Shown here: positions 6,862-13,359 of the stretch, piece after piece
How positions within the stretch are numbered: position 1 is the stretch's first letter
Layout: each line of letters begins with the position of its first letter
Source: an uncultured Verrucomicrobiota bacterium
GTDB lineage: Bacteria > Verrucomicrobiota > Verrucomicrobiia > Limisphaerales > UBA9464
Assembly: GCA_903864375.1 (NCBI GenBank)
Contig: CAIPFS010000695.1
Span: forward strand, 1 to 16,819
Direction: 5' to 3'
DNA: 16,819 bases
The notes under the pieces: model-generated
Seen by the model: the letters and a program-made list of their open reading frames with translations, nothing else
Database searches by the model: none
Told to the model about the DNA's origin: nothing
Program-made: the position numbers and the translations under genes

Positions 6862-7896
6862 ATGACGATGGCATTGGGACTGGCCATCGGGAGCGGAAGG
6901 TCGGTGGCGGAGTCCCGGTTTCAGCCCCGGGTGATGATTGTCTCGACCTTTGAAATTGGCGCCGATAGCGGCGACAAGCCCGGCGAATTCCAGTTCTGGG
7001 TCGAGAGGGAAGGATTGACGAATTCCGTCCGGGTTCCCGGCATGGACCACGTCGTCCGATATCGTGACGATGGCCTGTTCGGTTGTGTCAGCGGGACAAC
7101 CGTGCGGTGCGCCGAGCAGTTGCTCCTGCTGGGGGTCGATCCCCGATTCGATTTGACCCACACCTACTGGTTGATCAACGGCATTGCCGGGGTCAATCCC
7201 GAGTATGCCAGTGTGGGAAGCGCCGCCTGGGCCCGGTGGGTGGTGGATGGCGACCTGGCCCATGAAATCGATGTCCGGGAATCGCCGTCCGACTGGCCCT
7301 ATGGCATCCTGCCTCTCGGAGGAAGGGAACCCAACAAGGCGGTGGACCCCCCACCCTGGGCCCCGAAACTGATGGCATGGGAACTGAATCCAGGTCTCGT
7401 CCAGTGGGCGTATCAGCTTTCCAAAGGCATTTCCCTCCCGGATTCCCCGGGAGCCTCCAAACACCGGCAATCGTTTACCTCCTGGCCGATGGCCCGGTTG
7501 CCGGCCCAAATCATTGTCGGTGATTGTCTGGCGTCCGGTCGTTACTGGCACGGGCTCCATCAAAATCAATGGGCCTCCGACTGGGTTCGGATTCACACCC
7601 ATGGTGAGGGCCGAATGGTGATGAGCGATATGGAGGATCACGGTTTGATGTCGGCCTTGCACCGGCTTGCCGGCATCGATCGAACCGATGCGAGGCGTGT
7701 GTTGGTCCTTCGCACTGGAAGCAATTTTACCGTTCCACGACCGGGGCAATCCGCCGCCGAAAGTCTCCACGAGGAATATGCCGGAATGCGCCCGGCGCTG
7801 GAGGCCGCCTATCTGGCGGGAAGTGTGGTCGCGCATGCCCTTTTGTCGGATTGGCCACGATATCGAGATGAGTTGCCGGCAGCCCCTTCACCATGA
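6862..7896 (+). CDS. NUP-family purine nucleoside protein (annotated 'purine nucleoside permease')
   Basis: Protein of 344 residues of the NUP family, named after a yeast purine nucleoside permease. No multi-spanning membrane pattern is visible, only a short hydrophobic N-terminus (MTMALGLAIGSGRSVA) compatible with an export signal. Several motifs resemble the nucleoside phosphorylase fold: MIVSTFEIGA near the start, NGIAGVNP (106-113) matching GVAGGINP of the nucleosidase at 10668, MSDMEDHG (254-261) in place of the MES motif, and RTGSN (284-288) in place of the RSxSD catalytic segment. A role in binding or cleaving nucleosides is therefore at least as likely as transport. The start is uncertain. 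ATG 6862 follows the terminator; a TTG at 6829 would give a more basic signal-peptide N-region, and ATG 6739 lies before the terminator. The stop overlaps the deaminase start (ATGA). Confidence 0.85.
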   Translation: MTMALGLAIGSGRSVAESRFQPRVMIVSTFEIGADSGDKPGEFQFWVEREGLTNSVRVPGMDHVVRYRDDGLFGCVSGTTVRCAEQLLLLGVDPRFDLTHTYWLINGIAGVNPEYASVGSAAWARWVVDGDLAHEIDVRESPSDWPYGILPLGGREPNKAVDPPPWAPKLMAWELNPGLVQWAYQLSKGISLPDSPGASKHRQSFTSWPMARLPAQIIVGDCLASGRYWHGLHQNQWASDWVRIHTHGEGRMVMSDMEDHGLMSALHRLAGIDRTDARRVLVLRTGSNFTVPRPGQSAAESLHEEYAGMRPALEAAYLAGSVVAHALLSDWPRYRDELPAAPSP

Positions 7897-9347
7897 ACCT
7901 CCTCCCTGATCGCATCCGCCGATGGACCGGAATGGTCCGAACAGCGCTTACCGTTCTTGCTCTGTGCCGGACGATGCAATACCTCCGGGCCGACGCACCG
8001 CAGGATTTTTCACGTCAGTTTGAAACCATCCGGCGAACGGCGACTCCCGCCCAGCTCTTTACGCTGCTTTACGCAGCCCCCAAAGCCGGGGACCTCCACC
8101 ACCATATTGGCGGTGACTGGCGGATGGAGGACCTCTATCGGGTCGCCACCAATGCGCTGGCAGCGGAAGGTCAGCGATTCTACACGCGGGTTCGGGCCGG
8201 CGACTGTTCCGGTGAGGGCAACTCCTGGGTTCGCTTCGCCACCATTTCCCGCCGTGACTGGCAGGCACTGCCGGAATGCCAACAGGCCGAATACCTTCCC
8301 CTGGACCAACTGGATGGGACGCTACGGACCGAGTGGATTAACTCCCTGCGACTCGATCAGCCAGGGGAGGGAAGGGATGAATTCTTTGAACGCATCTGGC
8401 CCAGGTTGGGTGCGCTTCAACGGGATCCCTACGTCGGGATGGAGATGCTGGTCGAGACCATGAAGCGCTACGGTGCCGAAGGAGTTCGGTATCTTGAACC
8501 GCAACTGATACCTGATTTTTGGATATCACCGGATGGCAAGGCGGTCGATGGCGAGGCATTTTACACGCAAATGAGCCACCGGCTGAATCAGTCGGATGCA
8601 TTGGCCACCGGAGTGGCCGTTCGATTCCAGGTGGTGGTCATTCGATTCCTTCCGAATGCCGAGCAACGGGTAGCCGCCGCTTATGATTTCGTGGATCGCC
8701 ACCGCGATTTGTTTGTCGGAATCAATATGGCGGGCCGTGAAGACAACAACAAAGGCTATCCGAGGCGGTTCCTGGACATCTATCGGCAGATGCGGCACCG
8801 CTATGCCGGGGTGGGGCTCTCCATTCATGGCGGCGAGGCAGATGAACCCAATGCACACGGGCGGGACACCTTGCTCCTGGGGGCCACGCGTCTGGGGCAC
8901 GGCGTCAATCTGATTACCGACGATGACCTCCTGCTCCATCTGAGGTCCGGCATTGCCCTCGTTGAAATCAACCTGGTTTCCAACCTGTTATTGGAGTATG
9001 TGAAGGATTACCGGGAGCATCCCTTTGCCGAGTATCTTCGGACGGGAATTCCGGTCGCTCTTTCGACCGATGATTCCGGCATGTGGGATGCAGGAATGAC
9101 CGAGGAATATTATACGGCGGTGACGGAATTCAATGTCAGCTGGTCCGAATTGACCTCCATGGGGACCAACAGCCTTCATTGGTCCTTCGCGGAACCAGCC
9201 TTGAAGGCCCGGTTGCTCTCCAGCTACCGCCAGTCGTTGGAATCGTTCGAAAAGCAGTTTGGCGGAACCGATTGGCCCGAGCGGTTGAAATCGGTTCATC
9301 CCGTGGCGTATGGGTATGCCCGACGCCGTTGGAACCTTGAATTTTAA
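7893..9347 (+). CDS. Exported adenosine deaminase family protein
   Basis: Zinc-dependent deaminase of 484 residues converting adenosine to inosine and ammonia. The core motifs are present in order: metal-binding HxH in KAGDLHHHIGG (H69, H71), HGGEADE with metal ligand H312 and catalytic acid E315, RLGHGVN with H336, and STDD (392-394) supplying the metal ligand D393. The N-terminus has arginines followed by TALTVLALC, a signal-peptide pattern with cleavage perhaps after RADA, so it should act in the periplasm or outside. Cytosolic bacterial enzymes are about 330-350 residues; the extra length here lies in the leader and in an insert of roughly 100 residues after the HxH motif, as in secreted ADGF/CECR1-like deaminases. 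It is coupled to the NUP gene by a 4-bp overlap and lies 7 bp before the permease gene. Related nucleosides could also be substrates. Confidence 0.93.
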   Translation: MNLLPDRIRRWTGMVRTALTVLALCRTMQYLRADAPQDFSRQFETIRRTATPAQLFTLLYAAPKAGDLHHHIGGDWRMEDLYRVATNALAAEGQRFYTRVRAGDCSGEGNSWVRFATISRRDWQALPECQQAEYLPLDQLDGTLRTEWINSLRLDQPGEGRDEFFERIWPRLGALQRDPYVGMEMLVETMKRYGAEGVRYLEPQLIPDFWISPDGKAVDGEAFYTQMSHRLNQSDALATGVAVRFQVVVIRFLPNAEQRVAAAYDFVDRHRDLFVGINMAGREDNNKGYPRRFLDIYRQMRHRYAGVGLSIHGGEADEPNAHGRDTLLLGATRLGHGVNLITDDDLLLHLRSGIALVEINLVSNLLLEYVKDYREHPFAEYLRTGIPVALSTDDSGMWDAGMTEEYYTAVTEFNVSWSELTSMGTNSLHWSFAEPALKARLLSSYRQSLESFEKQFGGTDWPERLKSVHPVAYGYARRRWNLEF

Positions 9348-9354
9348 TCATCCC

Positions 9355-10671
9355 ATGCTCACCCGCTGGTTCAAGTTGGAGGCGCACTCGACCAATGTGC
9401 GCCGGGAAGCCATTGCCGGACTGACGACCTTCGCGGCCATGGCCTACATCCTGGCCGTCAATCCTTCGGTTCTTAGCCAGGCGGGGATGGACAAGGGCGC
9501 TTTGATCACCGCCACTGCCCTCGCATCGGCGCTGATGACCCTGGTCATGGCGATCGCAACCAACTACCCCATCGCCCTCGCCCCGGGCATGGGGTTGAAT
9601 GCCTTCTTCGCATTCGGTCTCTGCCTCGGTGCCAAAATTCCTTGGCCAGCCGCGTTGGGATTGGTCTTTTACGGAGGCGTCATCTTTTTTGTTCTGAGTG
9701 TGACCGGTATCCGGCGCCAAATCATCGAATCCATCCCCCAGGAGATGAAGCTGGCCATCACCTGCGGCATCGGGCTCTTCATCGCCTTCATCGGACTCAA
9801 GGGGGGCGGGGTGGTCGTCGCCAATCCCGTCACCTATGTCACCCTCGGAAATTTTGGTCAACCCGCTCCCTTGCTGGTTCTTGGAGGGTTGATTCTGGCC
9901 GCGGTGCTGGTCTGGCGCAAAGTACCGGGGGCGATCATCCTCACCATTGGCATCCTGACGCTCATCGGGTTGTTCCTGCCGGCACCCGATGGTGGCACGC
10001 TGACTCCCCATCCAACCCAACTTTTTGCCGCCCCACCTTCGCTCGCTCCACTGTTTCTCAAGCTGGACCTCACCTATTTCTGGACTCATTGGCAGGCCTG
10101 TCTTCCCCTTCTACTGGCCCTTCTTTTTGTCGACTTATTCGACAATATGGGAACGCTGATCGCGGTCTGCCAGCGTGCCGGGCTGCTGGATTCGAATGGC
10201 AATCTTCCCCGGTTGGGTCGGGCACTGGCTGCGGATGCTGCCGCCGCCATGATCGGCTCCAGTCTCGGCACTTCCACGGTGACGAGTTACATTGAATCCG
10301 CCGCCGGCGTCGAGGCGGGCGGAAGGACGGGATTGACGGCGGTGGCCACCGCCGTTTGTTTTCTGCTGGCGTTGTTCCTTAATCCACTGATCAGCATCAT
10401 TCCGGCGGCGGCCACTGCGCCGGCTCTGGTGATCGTTGGCATCTTCATGATGCAAAGCGTTGTGGACCTGGACCTGAAGGATTTTAGCAAGGCGGTGCCG
10501 GCAGTCGTCACCATGCTGGCAATGCCATTGACCTTCAGCATTGCGGAGGGAATTTCCCTCGGGTTCGTTGTGTATGTGGGATTGAACCTCCTCATCGGAC
10601 GCGGACGGACCGTGCGCCCTTTGGCCTATGTTTTGGCACTGCTCTTCCTTTTTCACCTGATCGCCCGATGA
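9355..10671 (+). CDS. NCS2/AzgA-type purine base permease (adenine/guanine/hypoxanthine)
   Basis: Inner-membrane proton symporter of 438 residues with about 12-14 hydrophobic segments. Family signatures are REAIAGLTTFAAMAYILAVNP at the N-terminus, ALAPGMGLNAFFAF (A76-P77-G78 onward), LFVDLFDNMGTL in the middle, and GSSLGTSTVTSYIESAAGV (301-319). These mark the AzgA/PbuG branch that takes up free purine bases and not nucleosides. The ATG at 9355 gives the usual short N-terminus MLTRWFKLEAH; an in-frame ATG at 9310 lies inside the deaminase gene and adds non-family sequence. It overlaps the following nucleosidase gene by ATGA. In this context it probably imports hypoxanthine or another base released outside the cytoplasm by the neighbouring enzymes. 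Confidence 0.94.
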   Translation: MLTRWFKLEAHSTNVRREAIAGLTTFAAMAYILAVNPSVLSQAGMDKGALITATALASALMTLVMAIATNYPIALAPGMGLNAFFAFGLCLGAKIPWPAALGLVFYGGVIFFVLSVTGIRRQIIESIPQEMKLAITCGIGLFIAFIGLKGGGVVVANPVTYVTLGNFGQPAPLLVLGGLILAAVLVWRKVPGAIILTIGILTLIGLFLPAPDGGTLTPHPTQLFAAPPSLAPLFLKLDLTYFWTHWQACLPLLLALLFVDLFDNMGTLIAVCQRAGLLDSNGNLPRLGRALAADAAAAMIGSSLGTSTVTSYIESAAGVEAGGRTGLTAVATAVCFLLALFLNPLISIIPAAATAPALVIVGIFMMQSVVDLDLKDFSKAVPAVVTMLAMPLTFSIAEGISLGFVVYVGLNLLIGRGRTVRPLAYVLALLFLFHLIAR

Positions 10672-11633
10672 ATGCCGTCCGAAGCATCGGTCCACTGTTG
10701 CAGGTGACGACTCTGGTTTTGTTCATCGCCGGTGGTTGTTCGACCCGCTCCGGTCAGTCGGACTCACACGCTCATCATCAGGCTCCGCTTTATGCCATCT
10801 TTTCCGCCTTCGGCCCGGAAACACGGGCCAATGAGGGGACCTTTATGGGAGACCGCCCGCCGGAGCGCGTGCGCCGGGTCAATGGCGTTCCCTGTCACTT
10901 TGTCCGATATGCCGGTCACGATCTTGTGCTGCTACCCTCGGGTGTCAGCATGGTGAATGCGGCGATGACCACCCAGTGGGCCATCGATCGTCTGGGCGTG
11001 ACCACGGTGTTTTTTGCCGGAGTTGCCGGAGGAATCAATCCTTCCCACGGGGTGGGCGATGTCGTCATCCCCGAGCGCTGGGCGGTCCATGCCGAAGCGG
11101 CCTACTTCAATCCCCAGCCGGACGGAAAGGGGTACCGATTCGATTCCGGTTTTCAGCAAAAGTACGAGAACTTTGGTTTCATTTTTCCCGTCGATGTCCA
11201 GGTCATCCGGGAGGGTGATTCGATGGTTCATGCCGTTGACTCCTTTCCGGCGGATCCCCGATTGTTGGCTTTCGCACGCCGCGCCGTTCCCGGGCTTCCC
11301 GGGTTTACCTACGCAGGACGTGAGTGTCGGATCGAGGTGGGAGGCACGGGCATCAGCGGTTCGGTATTTTGCGACAATCGCGCCTACCGGGAATGGGCCT
11401 TTCGAGTCTGGCATGCAGAGTGCCTCGACATGGAGTCCGCAGCCGTGGCGCAGGTCTGCTGGGCCAACCATGTTCCGTTCGTCATTGCCCGCAGTTTGAG
11501 CGACCTCGCCGGTGGTCAGGAGGGTCAAAATCCGGAGGCCGTCAACGAACCCATTGTTGCCCGGCATGCGAGTGAAGTGGTGGCCGCCATCCTTCGGGCG
11601 ATACCCCCGGATTCGCCCGCCGTGGAACGGTAG
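10668..11633 (+). CDS. Lipoprotein nucleosidase of the MTA/SAH nucleosidase-phosphorylase superfamily
   Basis: Protein of 321 residues whose core matches the PNP/MTAN fold, enzymes that split the N-glycosidic bond of purine nucleosides. Visible motifs are GVSMVNAAMTTQWAIDRLG, VAGGINPSHGVGDVVIPERW, CLDMESAAVAQVC (MES motif binding the ribose) and IARSLSDLAGG with the catalytic aspartate in SD. The N-terminus is a lipoprotein signal: hydrophobic stretch, then AGGC with C24 as the lipidated cysteine. An envelope location is unusual for this enzyme class, which is normally cytosolic. It is the last gene of the cluster and overlaps the permease gene by ATGA. Together with the deaminase it would release hypoxanthine from inosine for the permease. 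Substrate choice (inosine, adenosine, methylthioadenosine) cannot be settled from sequence. Confidence 0.9.
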   Translation: MNAVRSIGPLLQVTTLVLFIAGGCSTRSGQSDSHAHHQAPLYAIFSAFGPETRANEGTFMGDRPPERVRRVNGVPCHFVRYAGHDLVLLPSGVSMVNAAMTTQWAIDRLGVTTVFFAGVAGGINPSHGVGDVVIPERWAVHAEAAYFNPQPDGKGYRFDSGFQQKYENFGFIFPVDVQVIREGDSMVHAVDSFPADPRLLAFARRAVPGLPGFTYAGRECRIEVGGTGISGSVFCDNRAYREWAFRVWHAECLDMESAAVAQVCWANHVPFVIARSLSDLAGGQEGQNPEAVNEPIVARHASEVVAAILRAIPPDSPAVER

Positions 11634-11706
11634 CGAAGCTCCATCTGCTGTGGTCATCCCTGTCATCTGAAAGCGGGCTCCCTCCGCCTATCGGTCCCGG
11701 AAGATG

Positions 11707-11757
11707 CCCGTGACACGGGTTGCCCCCCCGGGGCAGCTTTCCGGCTGACCGGAATTT
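11707..11757 (+). terminator. Run of three small hairpins after the purine cluster
   Basis: Three adjacent dyads follow the nucleosidase stop: CCCGT/ACGGG (11707-11719), GCCCC/GGGGC (11722-11734), and TTCCGG/CCGGAA with a CTGA tetraloop (11739-11754) followed by TTTC. The last is a weak intrinsic terminator. Together they probably end or stabilise the purine-cluster mRNA. No long T-run is present. Confidence 0.4.
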
Positions 11758-11914
11758 CAATGGCTGGAGCTTCGAAACATGCGGAAGGGGATTTTTAACG
11801 GTTGCGATTCAGAGGCATTAGAGCACTATCCGTGGAGGCGAAAACCCCGCCTTCCTCCAGACATCATCCCCTGCCTTGATTTCGCGTGTTCCGGCAAAAG
11901 CAAAATAACAAAAA

Positions 11915-12043
11915 ATGATGAAAGTCGCCAAGCCAACCTCACCGGTGGTGGCTGGTGTGGTGACGGCGCTCGTGCTGCTGTCATTCCTGCTTTTGGTCCT
12001 CTGGATGGTGAATTCCTCGGATCGGCCCAGTTTCGGCCAATAG
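11915..12043 (+). CDS. Possible 42-aa single-span membrane peptide
   Basis: A short frame starting with two adjacent ATGs encodes a basic head (MMKVAKPTSP), one hydrophobic helix (VVAGVVTALVLLSFLLLVL, about residues 11-29) and a polar tail ending in RPSFGQ. The layout is that of a small inner-membrane peptide. The stretch before the start is A-rich with no clear Shine-Dalgarno sequence. It stands alone between the purine cluster and a decayed gene. No family is recognised; it could be a chance frame, since 43 codons is short. Confidence 0.4.
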   Translation: MMKVAKPTSPVVAGVVTALVLLSFLLLVLWMVNSSDRPSFGQ

Positions 12044-12141
12044 ACGCGGGTGGATTCACCGGGCGCTGAGGATCCAAAGGAAGCGGTTGGAAGGCCGGAT
12101 TTCACCCGACCGTTGACGAAGCGGAATCGTGTCGTAACATT

Positions 12142-12163
12142 ATCGTTTAAGGATGTAAACGAT
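12142..12163. promoter_or_regulatory. 22-bp perfect inverted repeat at the phosphatase break point
   Basis: Perfect arms ATCGTTTA (12142-12149) and TAAACGAT (12156-12163) with a 6-nt spacer AGGATG. The AT-rich arms stand out in GC-rich surroundings. The GTAAACG core resembles half-sites of LacI-type regulators. It sits directly before the first residues that match the phosphatase family, so it could be an old operator or a scar at the rearrangement point. Confidence 0.45.
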
Positions 12164-13106
12164 GGTCCGTTCATCGGACTTTGTGAAACTTCAATTCCAC
12201 CTGCTTCCGGTTTACCCGCACGATTTTCTCAAGGTCAACACCCTCTTTGAAGTTGTTCGCGCCGCAGGCGGTTACACGGCGTGGAGTGACAAGCATCCCT
12301 CCTAGGAATTGTAAAATGGACCTTCGGGGAAGGGAGTTGCCGATCTTTACACCCCGGAGATCGATGCCACCAATCGATTTGGCCTGATCGGGACCGCCAG
12401 TTCGCTGAACGCACGCGACGACGATGAATTCAAGGTGCAGGCCCTTCTTCACCAGATTGCAGGGCGTGATCACGCCAATCTGGAAGACAGACCGGTACCC
12501 ACCCTTTTTGGATTCAATTTTCAATCCGGATCCGTGGCGCAAAAGATCTCAGCCGATGTCAGCCGGGACGGAATCCAGAATCTTGGGCCGGGCGGCTATC
12601 TGGATGCCGCCGGCACTCCATCGGCCTCGCTGGGAAATGCGTTGAACGATGTGGACGGGGCGTTGAAGCGAATCGTCAGCGGCCTTGCGCATCAACATCT
12701 TCTGGATGCCACCTACATCGTCGTGACGGCAAAAAATGGCCAGGGACCGATAGATCCGTCTCGCTGGCTGGCTGCTGGGCGCCCGGAGAATGGATCGGTA
12801 TCCCTGACGGGTATCCTGACAGCCGGGGGCGTCAAGGTGGCACAGAATACAATGGACGACCTCTCGCTCATCTGGTTGAAGGATTCGAACCAGACTTCCA
12901 AGGCTGTTGCGCTGCTTCGCGCCAATCGGACCAACGCGTTCATTCAGGACATTCTCTTCGGGGAGCAATTGAAGTTGCGTTACCTGGACCTGACCAACTG
13001 GACTAGCTTCTCGACCAACGTGCGGATGCTGGGTGGTTCGTCCGTCGTGACTGACGCTGCCGAACCGGGTGCGGTGCGCTACTACCGCAGCCTGCCGAGG
13101 CCCTAA
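12162..13106 (+). pseudogene. Decayed alkaline phosphatase / type I phosphodiesterase-nucleotide pyrophosphatase family gene
   Basis: One reading frame carries clear family homology: YPHDFLKVNTLFEVVRAAGG, YTAWSDKHPS, NGPSGKGVADLYTPEI, VQALLHQI, GGYLDAAGTPSASL, DDLSLIWLKD. It is broken in that frame by TAG (12303-12305, where the family usually has a tyrosine) and TAA (12312-12314). The N-terminal part with the first metal ligands and the Thr/Ser nucleophile is missing. The metal-binding histidine of the family motif AKHGQ reads AKNGQ (around 12732). The C-terminal metal-binding part is replaced by an unrelated tail, NWTSFSTN..GGSSVVTD..RYYRSLP. A frame open from 12435 could still be translated into about 223 residues but would not be an active hydrolase. 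Intact relatives are secreted hydrolases of phosphate esters or nucleotides, which would suit the purine cluster upstream (inference). A strong terminator follows. Confidence 0.85.
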
Positions 13107-13150
13107 TCCACCGCCGTGGCGTCCGGTTCGCCGGTGTGGATTCAGTTCAG

Positions 13151-13180
13151 AGCCCGACAAACTCGTTTTGTCGGGCTTTT
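13151..13180 (+). terminator. Strong intrinsic terminator after the phosphatase pseudogene
   Basis: Perfect 11-bp stem AGCCCGACAAA (13151-13161) / TTTGTCGGGCT (13167-13177) with a 5-nt loop CTCGT, followed by TTT. It lies 45 nt after the pseudogene stop. Its preservation suggests the gene was lost recently or is still transcribed. Confidence 0.88.
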
Positions 13181-13305
13181 GTCTGGTCCAATTTGCGTCT
13201 TGCCTTCAAAGGTTCGTCAGATATCCTAGGTCATCACGTTAAGATGCCTTGTCAAGGATGTAGGTCAAAAAGCACACCCACAGGTCAACGCCACCCGTTT
13301 TCCTT

Positions 13306-13331
13306 AAAAAGGCGGGCCATCGAAGCCCGCC
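13306..13331 (-). terminator. Minus-strand terminator-like hairpin before the LRR gene
   Basis: Stem GGCGGGC (13311-13317) / GCCCGCC (13325-13331) with a 7-nt loop. Read on the minus strand it is followed by TTTTT (13306-13310), the form of an intrinsic terminator. No minus-strand gene lies just upstream of it, so it may block antisense transcription coming out of the LRR gene. On the plus strand it would instead be a leader hairpin about 28 nt before the LRR start. Confidence 0.5.
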
Positions 13332-13359
13332 ACCGTGCGCTGGCATCATCTTCAAAAAA

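Larger units (their letters stand above)
11634..12161. other. Mostly non-coding gap between the purine cluster and a pseudogene
   Basis: Apart from the hairpins at 11707-11757, the possible 42-aa peptide gene at 11915-12043 and the palindrome at 12142-12163, I see no supported gene here. Open frames of about 80-120 codons on both strands show no family features. The missing N-terminal part of the phosphatase relative is not recognisable in this stretch in any frame I read. Confidence 0.6.

Noticed and set aside
9136..10089. A 317-codon minus-strand frame across the deaminase-permease junction, and similar ones at 10932-11666 and 14209-14976
   Set aside because: All lie opposite strongly supported genes and encode low-complexity Gly/Arg/Asp-rich products.
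12303..12314. Possible stop-codon recoding (TAG and TAA) in the phosphatase relative
   Set aside because: Two different stops, a lost metal ligand and missing catalytic ends fit simple decay better than readthrough.
13228..13287. Three copies of AGGTCA (13228, 13262, 13282) before the LRR gene
   Set aside because: The 6-bp motif is short and the spacing is irregular (34 and 20 bp), so it is not distinguishable from chance.
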